In this document: positions 27,775-37,227 of the stretch, piece by piece
Layout: each line of letters starts with the position of its first letter
How positions within the stretch are numbered: position 1 is the stretch's first letter
Assembly: GCF_900167135.1 (NCBI RefSeq)
Contig: NZ_FUWZ01000001.1
Location: forward strand, 1-64,000
From: Chitinophaga eiseniae
Lineage (GTDB): Bacteria; Bacteroidota; Bacteroidia; Chitinophagales; Chitinophagaceae
Direction of reading: 5' to 3'
Length of the DNA: 64,000 nucleotides
Program-made: the position numbers and the translations under genes
The notes under the pieces: generated by a model
The model's database searches: none
The model's input: the letters and a program-made list of their open reading frames with translations, nothing else
Told to the model about the DNA's origin: nothing

Positions 27775-27804
27775 AATGACTTTTAGTATTTACTAAAAGC
27801 CATT
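27775..27804. repeat. 30-bp palindrome between the WGR gene and the locus B sigma gene
   Basis: CTTTTAGTATTTACTAAAAG (27780-27799) is a perfect 20-base palindrome, extended by AATG/CATT with one mismatch per arm. It lies 23 bases after the WGR gene stop and 28 bases upstream of the -7 box of the sigma gene. It could be a weak terminator for the first gene or an operator for the second. Confidence 0.6.
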
Positions 27805-27826
27805 CAATGATGTTTTTTGATAATGT

Positions 27827-30800
27827 TTATTTTACTTTCTCCGGGAAGTCTGCACTGAGAAATCCTTTTTCTTTCAGCTTCATCTTATCGATTTTTTCCA
27901 TGCCTTTCCGGAAGTCTTTCTGATAGGCCGTGTCGAACTGCATGGCTTTATACCACAGCAGTGCCTGCGTTTCGTAGAACGGGTACAGCGCACTTCTCTC
28001 TTCGATCGGAGAGATCGTCTTCATCGTGGTTTTAATATGCTGCAGCCCTTCTTTTACCTGTTGCAGGTCCTGCGCGGTTTCATAGCAACGGTACGCCAGG
28101 CTGTTATGTGCATTGCGTAAGGCCGCACGGATAGGAGTATACTCTTCGAGATAGTCCCAGAGAGAAAGTTTCCCCAGTTCGGTGATCATTTTCCGGCATA
28201 CTTCCAGCGAGGCGTCCCGCTGGCCGGCTTCATAAAGCGCAAAACGCTGGTGGTCCCATACCTGTGCCCACAGCCACATTTCCGTGCATTGGGCGTCCTG
28301 CAGTTGTTTCTCTGCCTGTGCCAGCAGCTCCAGCGCCAGCGGGTAGTTATTGCTGTCGATAAGCAAACCTGCTTCCCGCATATTGTGGCTGAAATCATCC
28401 CGGCTGAATTCATAAACATCGCTTACAGACGGCAGCTGGAAGTCATCGTAGGAAAAGGTGAGCCAGTGTTCTTTGCCGATCTTACGGGTCCTGGCGATAT
28501 CCTGCGCCTGACGCCAGTATTCGGTCGCCCGTTTGCTGTCGCCTTCGAGATAGTAACTCCATCCGGTATAATACAATGCCTGGTGTTGGTTGTGGTCGCG
28601 TACCTCCGACGATCTTTCTACTGCCAGCAGCTGTGTGCGGGCATCGGCATATTGGTGTTGATGGATCAGGCCAAGTCCCAGGTTGACCAGCATCATGTCT
28701 TCATACAAACGTGCCTTTTGTTTTTGAAGCAGGAGGGTGAATACCTCGGTGTAATGCTCATAGGGAACGAATTTGAGATAGGTGGTGTTGTTGATGATTA
28801 CCTGCATGCAACGCTGCACGGTGCGCAGCGCCAGCGGCACAAAGCGGATGGTTTCTGCACCGCGTTCCAGCGCCAGGCTGCATACTTTCTCCGTACGCAT
28901 GGCCAGCGGTACATATTCCAGGGCAGCGCCATAGTGCTGGGAGCAGGCGTTTTCGCACATGGCCGGGGTGACAAATTGCTTCGGCACAAACTGAAAATCG
29001 TAGGAATTGCGTTTAACGGCGATATCACAGATTTTCTGAGTGAGGTACTGTGGCGGCACGCCGTAGATCCGTTCGCTGGAATTCGGCTCGTGGGCTGTGA
29101 GGGCGCTGATGATGAAGTCTTCATCCCAGAAACAGGCCCATACTTTACTGAAGGTATCGTAATCAAATTCCCGGGCAGCTTCAAAGACAACGTTCATACG
29201 GGTATCCCAGCCATATTGTTTTACTTTCTCCTCAAAGTCCGGCTGATCGCCGAGATGTTTTTTAATGTACTGGTAGCTTTGCTGGTTGACAGCTCGCGGG
29301 GGGATATGCCTAAAGATGTCCATCCCATGATGCAGTATCAGTTTGCCGAGCCGTGCGATGTCGTACCGGGAGCCATAACGCCAGCGCTGACGGTCAAACT
29401 GCTCCACGATGAAAGGCCATTCCGGCTGCTGACTGTACCTGGCAATGGCATAATCGTATACTGCTTTATCCACATATTGCGCGGGGATACGTTCTATAAC
29501 GTGTATGCCCAGGTCGATAGCCTGTTGTATATATTCGCTGGTATAGTATTTCGACGGTAGCACCTTGCCGGATGAACTCCCCAGCACGCCGCCGGCGATC
29601 AGGGCGATGTTCATACGTTCATCCCGGAAGGCTGCGGGTACGTGCGTAAAGTTGTACTGGTTGTTGCAGACGGCCAGGAAACAAAGATCATATGTTTTTC
29701 TTTCTTCCGATACATAGCTGAGATCGAGGACTGTCGGATTTGCCTGGAAAACAGCATCGGTGAGCAAGGCCGGAGGGATGTATTGATAATGGCAGGCTTC
29801 CTCCCGGCTTACGGCTAGCAGCGCTATCTCCGGCGTGATCAGCTCCGGGGAGAAGTGCTGGAGCAGATTGCCCTCCACATCGTAATCGCCCAGGTACTGG
29901 TGTTGCATAAGAGTCAGCAGCATGTTGCCGCTGCGGTACTGTTCAGGTATGGTGGTGAGCTTATGCCACATTTTATTGTACAGGTCCGGACCGTACTGTT
30001 GCACGGCGTCGGCGAAGAACTGGTCCCAGTAGGCCTGGTCTTTTACAGTAGCAGTGGGCTTTTGGCTGTCCCAGTTGACAGTAACGGGTGTTCCGTAAAA
30101 ATAGGAGAGGTCGGTGTGTGTGGTATAAGGACGGACCTTCTTATTCTTTTCGGAAGCAGCCTTATAATACTTGTCGGCCTCTTGTTCATTTCCCTGCAGG
30201 TGGTATATTAATCCCAACAACCAGGTGTTGCTAAAAATGGTTTTGAGAGCAATCGATTTTTCAAGATAGCTTTTGGCTTCTTCCAGCCGTTGCTGGCGAA
30301 TCAGTATTTCGCCGATGATCCGCAGGCAGAAATAGGGGGAAGCAGACTTCTGCACGGCCATCTCCGCCCATTGCATTGCTTTGTCATCAGCACCGGTTAT
30401 CGCGGCGCAGAGTGCAGCTTCCTGCATACAGGCAATCTCATATTCCACTTTTTCAGGGGTAAGCGGAATGCCTTTCGCAAAAAACGCCATCGCCTGGGTG
30501 TAGGCTTTCTGTCCATAGAGTACGTTGCCAGCCTGATAATAAGCCCAATAATACCCCGGCGATACAGCTGTCGCTTCTTTAAAGCACTGGTATGCTCCCG
30601 CAAAATCATCCTGCCTTTTCAGCTGTTCGCCTTCGCGGACCAGCTGGATCCCTTTAAGCGTCACACCGTCCAGCAGTATGGGGTGGTTTTCGCGCAGGGC
30701 TTCATACGTCGCTAAAGTGGAGACTGTAAACGCATCGTGCCAGTCCTCGCTGATGCGGCCGCAGAATTCCGGGCGGAAGGCATACATATACTCGTGCCAG

Positions 30801-32212
30801 GCCAGCAGGGCGTTGGAAGTGTTATAGGCCGACAGGTCGTCGGTGTTGTACATGGCCGTAATCAGCGTTTGCGGCTCAAAATCAAAACAACGGAGGTTAT
30901 AAAACCAGGAGAAGAAATAAGGCGCGTTTATTTTCCGGTGCGGCATGGTATGGACCACCTCATCGTCCTGGCCCATGGCCAGGGCTATGTATCGCACGTT
31001 TTCCGTACCGACGGTTTTCTGGAAGGAATCCAGGTGGAGAAAATCAATGGTACTATCGCCTGTTACATAATAAGGCGTGAAGGAAGACACCTGGCCGCGG
31101 ATGGTCATATTGCCCTTTACCACCATCAGGCCCAGGCGGCTGTTGGGCAGTCTCAGGTCGCCGTCTATGTAGAGGTCCCCGTCACGGAAAAGGATAGGGG
31201 AACAGTCTTCGAAATAGTCTCGCTCTGTTTCATAATCCTCGGTGCTCCAGTTTGTATCGGCGGGGTCGTGATCGTCGGAGTCCCAATAGTCGAATAGTGC
31301 GGTGGTGCCCAGTCTGTCCAGTACCTCCTGATAGGAGAGCTGTTCCAGCTGGTGTTGTGCGATGAAGGCACGGGCTTCCGAGCCATCGTCTCCGTCCGCT
31401 TCTTCCGCCGCTGTTTCTTCCTCTCCGGCTACTGTTGCTGTGACCACTTCTTCCGCCGCAGGCAGCTGGAAAGCGTCTTTCTTCGCCAGCAGCGTCGCAA
31501 ATTCAGCGGTCATGATATCGTCATTCACCTCGGTGAAGGATGGCTGAATATATACACTGTGTACTTCTCCCAGCGGATCGAGAAAATAGAACCATTTTTC
31601 TTCGTCGTTCATGATCATGCCCAGCATCCAGCAGTGAGACAGGAGTATTTTCTCCCGCTCCAGCCATTCGCTCGGGCAGCGGTAAATTTTCAGGAAGTAC
31701 TGTAGCAGATTGTAAAGCGTTGTGGCGTTTTCGGCGTTATCATTGTAAGCGTATACGGAGCAGAGGAACTCTCCTTTTTCAAAGTAGAAGTACCCTTTGT
31801 TGCGCCAGAAAGCCATAAATGCCGGCGGAAAGAGCAGGCCGGACGTGGTTTCCATTTTCCGGATATGCGCTTCGGAAACGGGATGTATTTCCAGTACCTG
31901 TTCCGGCCAGTGGGCCTCCAGATAGGCGGCCATGGCGAGAATATCGTCATATAAGGGAGCTGGCAGGTGTAAGTCGCCGGCGTCTTCGGCGGGCCGGGAG
32001 GCTTCCTCTACAGGCTGATACCCTTTTTTTGTTTTTTCCGCCATGAGTTTATCGGCGGCCGTGCGGCATTCATCCTCCGTGGCGAAGGTCTTAGCCTGTG
32101 TCTGTCCCTGCGTGCCGGCCTTGCCAAAAGTGACGATGATGGTCGTTCCGTCGGCCGTAATGTCCCAGAATTTGTGTGACTTGTCGTCCTGATAGATAAA
32201 TTTCTTTTTCAT
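27827..32212 (-). CDS. Giant multidomain WGR / SUKH-like / TPR / DUF4116-like protein
   Basis: The 1461-residue protein has no signal peptide. In order: a WGR domain (about 1-68, with VTFGKAGTQGQTQAKTF in place of the usual W-G-R core), a SMI1/KNR4 (SUKH)-like region (about 95-250, with FPPAFMAFWRNKGYFYF), a beta-rich stretch that looks like a short beta-helix (about 330-400, GDLYIDGDLRLPNSRLG), TPR repeats (about 510-700), repeats resembling DUF4116 (about 800-1130, pattern x-FVPxxxRT-x-CxxAL), and further TPR-like helices to the end. WGR domains bind nucleic acid in PARPs and accompany DNA-associated proteins in bacteria; SUKH folds often act as immunity or adaptor modules. The cellular role is unknown. 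A single promoter and a palindrome frame it, so it is probably monocistronic. Boundaries are by eye. Confidence 0.75.
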   Translation of the reverse strand: MKKKFIYQDDKSHKFWDITADGTTIIVTFGKAGTQGQTQAKTFATEDECRTAADKLMAEKTKKGYQPVEEASRPAEDAGDLHLPAPLYDDILAMAAYLEAHWPEQVLEIHPVSEAHIRKMETTSGLLFPPAFMAFWRNKGYFYFEKGEFLCSVYAYNDNAENATTLYNLLQYFLKIYRCPSEWLEREKILLSHCWMLGMIMNDEEKWFYFLDPLGEVHSVYIQPSFTEVNDDIMTAEFATLLAKKDAFQLPAAEEVVTATVAGEEETAAEEADGDDGSEARAFIAQHQLEQLSYQEVLDRLGTTALFDYWDSDDHDPADTNWSTEDYETERDYFEDCSPILFRDGDLYIDGDLRLPNSRLGLMVVKGNMTIRGQVSSFTPYYVTGDSTIDFLHLDSFQKTVGTENVRYIALAMGQDDEVVHTMPHRKINAPYFFSWFYNLRCFDFEPQTLITAMYNTDDLSAYNTSNALLAWHEYMYAFRPEFCGRISEDWHDAFTVSTLATYEALRENHPILLDGVTLKGIQLVREGEQLKRQDDFAGAYQCFKEATAVSPGYYWAYYQAGNVLYGQKAYTQAMAFFAKGIPLTPEKVEYEIACMQEAALCAAITGADDKAMQWAEMAVQKSASPYFCLRIIGEILIRQQRLEEAKSYLEKSIALKTIFSNTWLLGLIYHLQGNEQEADKYYKAASEKNKKVRPYTTHTDLSYFYGTPVTVNWDSQKPTATVKDQAYWDQFFADAVQQYGPDLYNKMWHKLTTIPEQYRSGNMLLTLMQHQYLGDYDVEGNLLQHFSPELITPEIALLAVSREEACHYQYIPPALLTDAVFQANPTVLDLSYVSEERKTYDLCFLAVCNNQYNFTHVPAAFRDERMNIALIAGGVLGSSSGKVLPSKYYTSEYIQQAIDLGIHVIERIPAQYVDKAVYDYAIARYSQQPEWPFIVEQFDRQRWRYGSRYDIARLGKLILHHGMDIFRHIPPRAVNQQSYQYIKKHLGDQPDFEEKVKQYGWDTRMNVVFEAAREFDYDTFSKVWACFWDEDFIISALTAHEPNSSERIYGVPPQYLTQKICDIAVKRNSYDFQFVPKQFVTPAMCENACSQHYGAALEYVPLAMRTEKVCSLALERGAETIRFVPLALRTVQRCMQVIINNTTYLKFVPYEHYTEVFTLLLQKQKARLYEDMMLVNLGLGLIHQHQYADARTQLLAVERSSEVRDHNQHQALYYTGWSYYLEGDSKRATEYWRQAQDIARTRKIGKEHWLTFSYDDFQLPSVSDVYEFSRDDFSHNMREAGLLIDSNNYPLALELLAQAEKQLQDAQCTEMWLWAQVWDHQRFALYEAGQRDASLEVCRKMITELGKLSLWDYLEEYTPIRAALRNAHNSLAYRCYETAQDLQQVKEGLQHIKTTMKTISPIEERSALYPFYETQALLWYKAMQFDTAYQKDFRKGMEKIDKMKLKEKGFLSADFPEKVK

Positions 32213-32595
32213 GTGGTATTTTCATTTCTCCGTTGCGGCAGTTTCCGGACCGCAACTTTTGGATGGGGCTGGGGCACTGAAACATAGGTGACGGGTTTAC
32301 AACGGGGCTAAGATAGCACAAAGGGATAGAAAAAAGATCCCTGAAAAGGAGGATCTTTAAGGCACTAAAACACCGTATAATGAACCATTTTTATACCCTT
32401 GTTAGCAGCAGCTGGTTATGGACGCGGGTGATTATCTTTAAATACTCCATCAGCGATAAAAACTGGTACCTACATAAGATGGTGGCGAGCGCTTTCATAC
32501 CTCAGCATTGGATAGCGCGGTTACGGAAGTGCGTATAGTAAAGGATTTTGGCAAGGTGTCTTTTGTGAAATATTATATTTATAAAAATAGACATA
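32213..32595. other. Intergenic region upstream of the WGR gene
   Basis: These 383 bases hold the presumed WGR-gene promoter: on the minus strand TATCTTAG (32315-32308) is one mismatch from the -7 consensus, and a GTTGCGG/CCGCAAC hairpin (32232-32256) lies in the predicted leader about 20-45 bases before the start codon. An unassigned short frame is listed separately (32380-32538). No RNA gene was recognised. Confidence 0.5.
32380..32538 (+). CDS. Possible small protein of 52 residues
   Basis: An ATG-initiated frame encodes 52 residues beginning MNHFYTLVSSSWLWTRV, rich in aromatic and basic residues, and ends in tandem stop codons (TAG TAA). No good ribosome-binding site or -7 box precedes it: the nearest AGGAGG lies about 28 bases upstream. 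Family unknown. It may be a real small gene, a fragment of a decayed gene, or chance. Confidence 0.2.
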   Translation: MNHFYTLVSSSWLWTRVIIFKYSISDKNWYLHKMVASAFIPQHWIARLRKCV

Positions 32596-34149
32596 TTATT
32601 CTTTTGCCCTGAATATGTACAGTCGCGTGTTGGCTTCAGAGGCTCCCTCCGGCTTCTGTGTTCCAAAAAGATAGATCATTTTTTCCGGTGTTATTAAAAT
32701 GGAATGGACATTTTTTCGGGTAATAGCATCGGTTTCAGATACTCTGTAATACCATTGGGCACGTCCTTCTGCGTTGTGTTTAAAGATAAAGCGTGATACC
32801 CTGTTGGAGTCAACCGATTGGGAGGTTCCTGTGGAATAATAATTGCCATCTATGTCCTGACAGAAATCAGTTGCCATCGTTCGTCCATTTGATCGTATGG
32901 AAAAGGTGGGATCATAGATAAATCCCTGCCACAACAGTCGTCCGGTATTAGCGTCCAATACTGCAAGTGAACTGATGCTTCTTCGTGGGGTAAAAGTTGC
33001 ATAAGTTAATACCACCGGGTTTTTTTGAATATTCAGCCTGATATTTACACCTGCCATGGTTCCGGATTTCGGTCCAAATTCGTTCGACTCAATTTCATGA
33101 TTCCATTTGTAATGGTTATCCGCACCATAATGAGTAACGTTCAGTATGGATCCAATATGTATATATCTTATACATGTCCATCCTTCAGGGTTGCCTATAG
33201 ACTTTTTTGCTTCACCTCCCTGATAGAAGTCATCGTATACATTGTAGTTGATTTCTCCAACAGCCTGGTCGGGCCAGTCTAGTATCCAGGTCCAGATTGC
33301 TCCGCTAGACTCATTTTTGTGTTGCTTTGTCGTGTATAAAACCAGCTGTTGTCCACTGTTTTCATAAACGCCCTTCAGTGTATTAACAGCATTGTCTAAT
33401 ACAAATCTATTGACTTGCACACCGCTTGCATTGATTTTTGTGATAAGTATATCTCCTTCTGCAGCGTCTTTTCTGCCGCTGATGATCGCATAGCCATCGC
33501 GGGTCTTTAGCAGTTGGTAAGGTTGGTAATATGAGTGGTCGCGATAATCTTTGCTCCATTGTATATTACCTTCACCATCCACTTTAATCAGTCTTGCCCA
33601 GCAACTATCCGGAGAGTCTGTCGTGTGAACGCTTCCCAATATGGCAAAGCCGTAATTATCGTCATAGACAACCTCTCTGATATCGAAAAAGTCACCACTT
33701 ATGAGCTCTTTCTCCCACGGATCCCGCAGTCCGGAGGTAGAGATTGATTTTTGCGAACTGTAGTAGGGGATATCATTAATGATGACGTATACCCGAAAGT
33801 AGATAGTACGAAAGGATTCAGGTAAATATAATGACACGTAGTCGGGCGCGTTGCCAGCATACTCCTTTTTTTTAAAATCGCTAATGGTTGGATTGCCGGT
33901 ATAATTATAGCAAATTCCGTGTTCGCTTGCTTTTTTATCTGTCGGTACATTCGGATCCAGCACATAGCCATCCGGCATATTCCAGGATACATAAATCCGC
34001 AAGGCATAAAATTGGGTCATCGTCAGGCTGTCAATGCTAAGTCTTACATTTTCTGCTGAAGGCTGTCTAAATTTATCTTTTTTGCAGGAGAAAATGCTGG
34101 CTGCGGCCATCAGCGCAAAGGCAACAACAAGACCACAATAATTTTTCAT
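32596..34149 (-). CDS. Large lipoprotein of unknown function, possibly beta-propeller
   Basis: The start at 34149 gives a lipoprotein signal with IFSC (Cys22) followed by KKDK; the frame opens nine codons earlier. The 517-residue protein has a fibronectin/Ig-like N-terminal part (about 30-150) and then repeated segments of the form GYAIISGRKD, IDGNYYSTGTSQS and MIYLFGTQKPEG. These resemble the blades of beta-propellers seen in Bacteroidota surface proteins that report values such as time series or sums. No catalytic motif is visible. It is clearly AT-richer than the flanking large genes, a hint of separate ancestry. It stands alone between two long intergenic regions. Confidence 0.7.
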   Translation of the reverse strand: MKNYCGLVVAFALMAAASIFSCKKDKFRQPSAENVRLSIDSLTMTQFYALRIYVSWNMPDGYVLDPNVPTDKKASEHGICYNYTGNPTISDFKKKEYAGNAPDYVSLYLPESFRTIYFRVYVIINDIPYYSSQKSISTSGLRDPWEKELISGDFFDIREVVYDDNYGFAILGSVHTTDSPDSCWARLIKVDGEGNIQWSKDYRDHSYYQPYQLLKTRDGYAIISGRKDAAEGDILITKINASGVQVNRFVLDNAVNTLKGVYENSGQQLVLYTTKQHKNESSGAIWTWILDWPDQAVGEINYNVYDDFYQGGEAKKSIGNPEGWTCIRYIHIGSILNVTHYGADNHYKWNHEIESNEFGPKSGTMAGVNIRLNIQKNPVVLTYATFTPRRSISSLAVLDANTGRLLWQGFIYDPTFSIRSNGRTMATDFCQDIDGNYYSTGTSQSVDSNRVSRFIFKHNAEGRAQWYYRVSETDAITRKNVHSILITPEKMIYLFGTQKPEGASEANTRLYIFRAKE

Positions 34150-34334
34150 ATATATAGGGGATACCGTGATTAACAACCTAAATCTACCATATTTTTAGGA
34201 CATTTTAATTCCGCCTATAACGTTTTAAAAAATGTTATGAACGGCGATGCCCGTCCGTGGCCAACTTTCCACTGTTTCGCCGGGGTTATATTAAAAGTTA
34301 TCACGTAAAAAACGGTTACAAGCATACTTTTCAA

Positions 34335-34342
34335 TAATTTTG
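34335..34342 (+). promoter_or_regulatory. -7 element for the protease-SusCD operon
   Basis: TAATTTTG matches TAnnTTTG exactly and is followed by the AT-to-GC transition expected at a transcript start. The -33 partner is not obvious, so an activator may help. Confidence 0.45.
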
Positions 34343-34463
34343 CGCCCTCAAGGTTAAAAAAATGTTAACCTGGAAACCATTTTGCTTGTAAGAGATTGCC
34401 TGTGCCCAAATTGAGATCATCAGCACCCAATACTTGTAGCAAATCTGTTATTCGTCCTTTGTA

Positions 34464-34532
34464 GCCCGGCCCTCGCTGGGCTTAGCTGTGGCATTTCATC
34501 ACCTCAGCCGTTCCTGTACCAGCGGGCCGGAT
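34464..34532 (+). promoter_or_regulatory. Predicted structured element in the leader of the protease operon
   Basis: CCGGCCCTCGCTGG (34466-34479) can pair with CCAGCGGGCCGG (34519-34530), 12 base pairs with a two-base bulge. The enclosed 39 bases contain an inner imperfect stem (AGCTGTGG with CCTCAGCC). It lies about 48 bases before the ATG. It does not match any riboswitch class I can recognise; a regulatory role is inference. Confidence 0.4.
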
Positions 34533-34579
34533 TGTTGTTCCCTGAAGTATTGTCTGTACAATCTTAACAACTCCTATCT

Positions 34580-37195
34580 ATGCACGCTAACTACAGGAAA
34601 CTGTTATGGCTACTGCCATGCGTAGCCCTCGTTACATCTGCTGATGTAATGGCGCAATCGAAAAAGAAACATGGCTGGTTTTTCGGCAAGAAAACCCCTG
34701 CCGTTGTTGCCGACACGACTGCCAAAAAGAAAACCGACACCAAAGGGATGAAGCCTTACAAGGAGGTGATTACGGCGGATGCGGTAACGGTAGACGGCCT
34801 ATTTAAGGTACACCGGGTGAAGACAGATTATTACTTCGAGATCCCCCTGAAGCTGGCCGGCCGCCAGATACTGGTCGTGAACAAACTGTCCAAAGTGCCG
34901 GAGCAGCTCAACGAAGCGGGTGTTAACAAAGGGATGAACTACGCCAATATGGTAATCACCTTTGAACGGGATACCTTGCTGAATAAAATTTTCCTGCGCA
35001 AACAAAATCCTTTCCTGGAAGTCCCCGCCAACAACGCCATTGCGCAGTCGGTAGCGGACAACTTTATCCCGTCGCTGATCGATCAGTTCAAGATAGAAGC
35101 CTATAACAAAGACACGTCCGCCTTTGTGGTGAACGTCTCCAAATTGTTTGACGGCTCCAACAGCAGTATCAACAACGTTTTCGAATCACTGGGCCTGCCG
35201 GGTTCTCCTATTAAAGACCTGTCCCGCATCCGTGGCATCAAATCCTTCCAGGACAACGTAGTGGCCAAATCCGAGCTGACCGCCAAAATCACCGGCGTGG
35301 AAGTATCCATCGAAACCACGACCAACCTGGTACTGCTCAGCGAACAGCCGATGAAGCCCCGCTTCGCCGACAGGAGAGTGGGTCTCTTTACCACGCCCCG
35401 CTGGTATTTCAGCGATGCGCAGCATAAACTGGAGCAAAGGGAGCTGATCACCCGCTGGAGACTGGAGCCTAAGCCGGAAGACCTGCAGCGGTATAAAAAC
35501 GGTGAACTGGTAGAACCAAAGAAACCGATCGTGTATTACATCGACGCCAGCACGCCCGCCCAGTGGCGCCCTTATATCAAAGCCGGTATCGAAGACTGGC
35601 AGAAAGCTTTTGAAGCAGCCGGTTTTAAAAATGCTATTATCGCGAAAGATGCGCCGACAAACGACCCGGATTTTGACGGTGACGACGCCCGCTATTCTGT
35701 GGTGACCTACGCAGCTTCTGCTAAAGCCAACGCTATGGGGCCCTCAGTGATAGATCCCCGTTCCGGCGAAATTCTCGAAGCCGACATCATCTGGTGGCAC
35801 AACGTGATGAGCACCCTTCATTCCTGGATACGTATCCAGACCGGCGCCATCGATCCGCGTGCCCGTGGCAACCACTTCAGCGATTCCCTGATGGGCCATG
35901 CCATCCGGTTTGTATCCAGCCATGAAGTAGGTCATACCCTGGGACTACAGCATAACATGGGCAGCTCTTACGCTTTCGATGTGGACTCCCTGCGCTCTCC
36001 CGGATTTACTGCCCGCATGGGTGGCACCGCACCGTCTATCATGGACTACGCCCGTTTTAACTACGTGGCGCAGCCAGGCGACAACGTAACCCAGATCACC
36101 CCCGCCATCGGCGTGTACGATAAGTTCGCGATCGGCTGGGCTTACCGCTATACCGGCCAGAACCCACACGATGAACTGCCGGAGCTGAACAAACAGTTAC
36201 GCGCACACGAAAATGATCCGCTGTACGCTTTCGGCGAGCAGCAGGACATCCGTGACGCCATCGATCCGCGCGCGCAGATCGAAGACCTGGGCAACGACGC
36301 CGTGAAAGCCAGCCGCTACGGTCTGCAGAATCTGAAACGTATTGTGCCGCAGATCCTCAGCTGGACCCGCGAAGAAGGTCATACCTACGACGAAGCCGGT
36401 AAAATGCTCAATAGCGCCATCGGGCAGTGGAACCAGTATGGCTATCATGTGATGGCCTCCGTAGGAGGTATCTATGTAACGCCTACCGTATTCGGACAGC
36501 AACAGAACAGCTACGTACATGTGCCTAAAAAGAAACAGCAGGAAGCCGTGAAATACCTGCTGGAAGAGGTATTTAATACCCCTGCATGGCTGTTTAAAAA
36601 TGAGATCTACGCTAAAAGTTATCCGATCAAAGAGAGCCCTATCGGAAATATAGAATATGGCGCACTCGTATATGCCAAAGGGTTACAGTCTTTCTTCTTC
36701 TATGACGTGCTGCGTGACGAGCGCCTGTCCCGCATGATGGAAAATGAAGCGGCCAACGGCTCCGCTGCCTATACCGTATCTGATCTGATGCGCGATCTGC
36801 ACAACGGCCTCTTTGCCAAAACCATCAAAGGCCAGGCACTGGACATCTTTGAACGCAACAGCCAGAAAGGTTTCGTGGATGCGCTGATTGTGAGCATCGA
36901 TAAATCCGTGGCCCGCCCGGATGCTAAAAAACTGCAGGAAGAATTTGCGCCGGCAGCGATGGACCACTTCTGCACCTTCGCCCTGCAGCCGCAGCAGCAG
37001 GAAGCAGAACGTGCTTCCCGCAACCTGCAGTATTTCTCTATTCATCGTGTATCTGACGCCGTTAGCGCCAAAAGAGGCGAGATGGTACGCCTGATACAAT
37101 TGCTCAACAGCCGTAAAAATACCAGTGACCGCGCTACCGCCGACCATTACAATGACCTGGTCATCCGTATGCAACAAGCGCTGAACAACAAATAA
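34580..37195 (+). CDS. Exported metzincin-like zinc-dependent metalloprotease (SusCD-linked)
   Basis: The 871-residue protein starts with a signal peptide (core LLWLLPCVALVTSADVMAQ). HEVGHTLGLQH at 448-458 fits the metzincin motif HExxHxxGxxH, and SIMDYARFNYVAQPGD follows with the Met-turn. It is a paralogue of the 2508-5060 protein: blocks such as RWRLEPKPEDxxxYKxGELVEP and DPRSGEILE are shared nearly residue for residue. It is the first gene of an apparent operon with SusC (32-base gap) and SusD (11-base gap). The likely role is cleaving protein or peptide substrates at the surface or in the periplasm, with SusCD importing the products; the coupling is inferred from gene order. Confidence 0.9.
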   Translation: MHANYRKLLWLLPCVALVTSADVMAQSKKKHGWFFGKKTPAVVADTTAKKKTDTKGMKPYKEVITADAVTVDGLFKVHRVKTDYYFEIPLKLAGRQILVVNKLSKVPEQLNEAGVNKGMNYANMVITFERDTLLNKIFLRKQNPFLEVPANNAIAQSVADNFIPSLIDQFKIEAYNKDTSAFVVNVSKLFDGSNSSINNVFESLGLPGSPIKDLSRIRGIKSFQDNVVAKSELTAKITGVEVSIETTTNLVLLSEQPMKPRFADRRVGLFTTPRWYFSDAQHKLEQRELITRWRLEPKPEDLQRYKNGELVEPKKPIVYYIDASTPAQWRPYIKAGIEDWQKAFEAAGFKNAIIAKDAPTNDPDFDGDDARYSVVTYAASAKANAMGPSVIDPRSGEILEADIIWWHNVMSTLHSWIRIQTGAIDPRARGNHFSDSLMGHAIRFVSSHEVGHTLGLQHNMGSSYAFDVDSLRSPGFTARMGGTAPSIMDYARFNYVAQPGDNVTQITPAIGVYDKFAIGWAYRYTGQNPHDELPELNKQLRAHENDPLYAFGEQQDIRDAIDPRAQIEDLGNDAVKASRYGLQNLKRIVPQILSWTREEGHTYDEAGKMLNSAIGQWNQYGYHVMASVGGIYVTPTVFGQQQNSYVHVPKKKQQEAVKYLLEEVFNTPAWLFKNEIYAKSYPIKESPIGNIEYGALVYAKGLQSFFFYDVLRDERLSRMMENEAANGSAAYTVSDLMRDLHNGLFAKTIKGQALDIFERNSQKGFVDALIVSIDKSVARPDAKKLQEEFAPAAMDHFCTFALQPQQQEAERASRNLQYFSIHRVSDAVSAKRGEMVRLIQLLNSRKNTSDRATADHYNDLVIRMQQALNNK

Positions 37196-37227
37196 AAATC
37201 AATCATCAACCTGTACATCTGTCAACA

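Larger units (their letters stand above)
34150..34579. other. Upstream region and long leader of the protease-SusCD operon
   Basis: These 430 bases separate a minus-strand lipoprotein gene from the plus-strand protease operon. A -7 box TAATTTTG lies at 34335-34342, predicting a start near 34349 and a 230-base leader; no clear TTG lies 19 bases upstream. The GC-rich 34464-34532 part of the leader can fold (listed separately). No gene was seen. Confidence 0.55.

Noticed and set aside
28250-29560. 436-codon open frame on the plus strand inside the WGR gene
   Set aside because: It is fully antisense to a coding region with clear domains and has no promoter, start signal or recognisable motif. 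It is a consequence of codon bias in GC-rich coding DNA.
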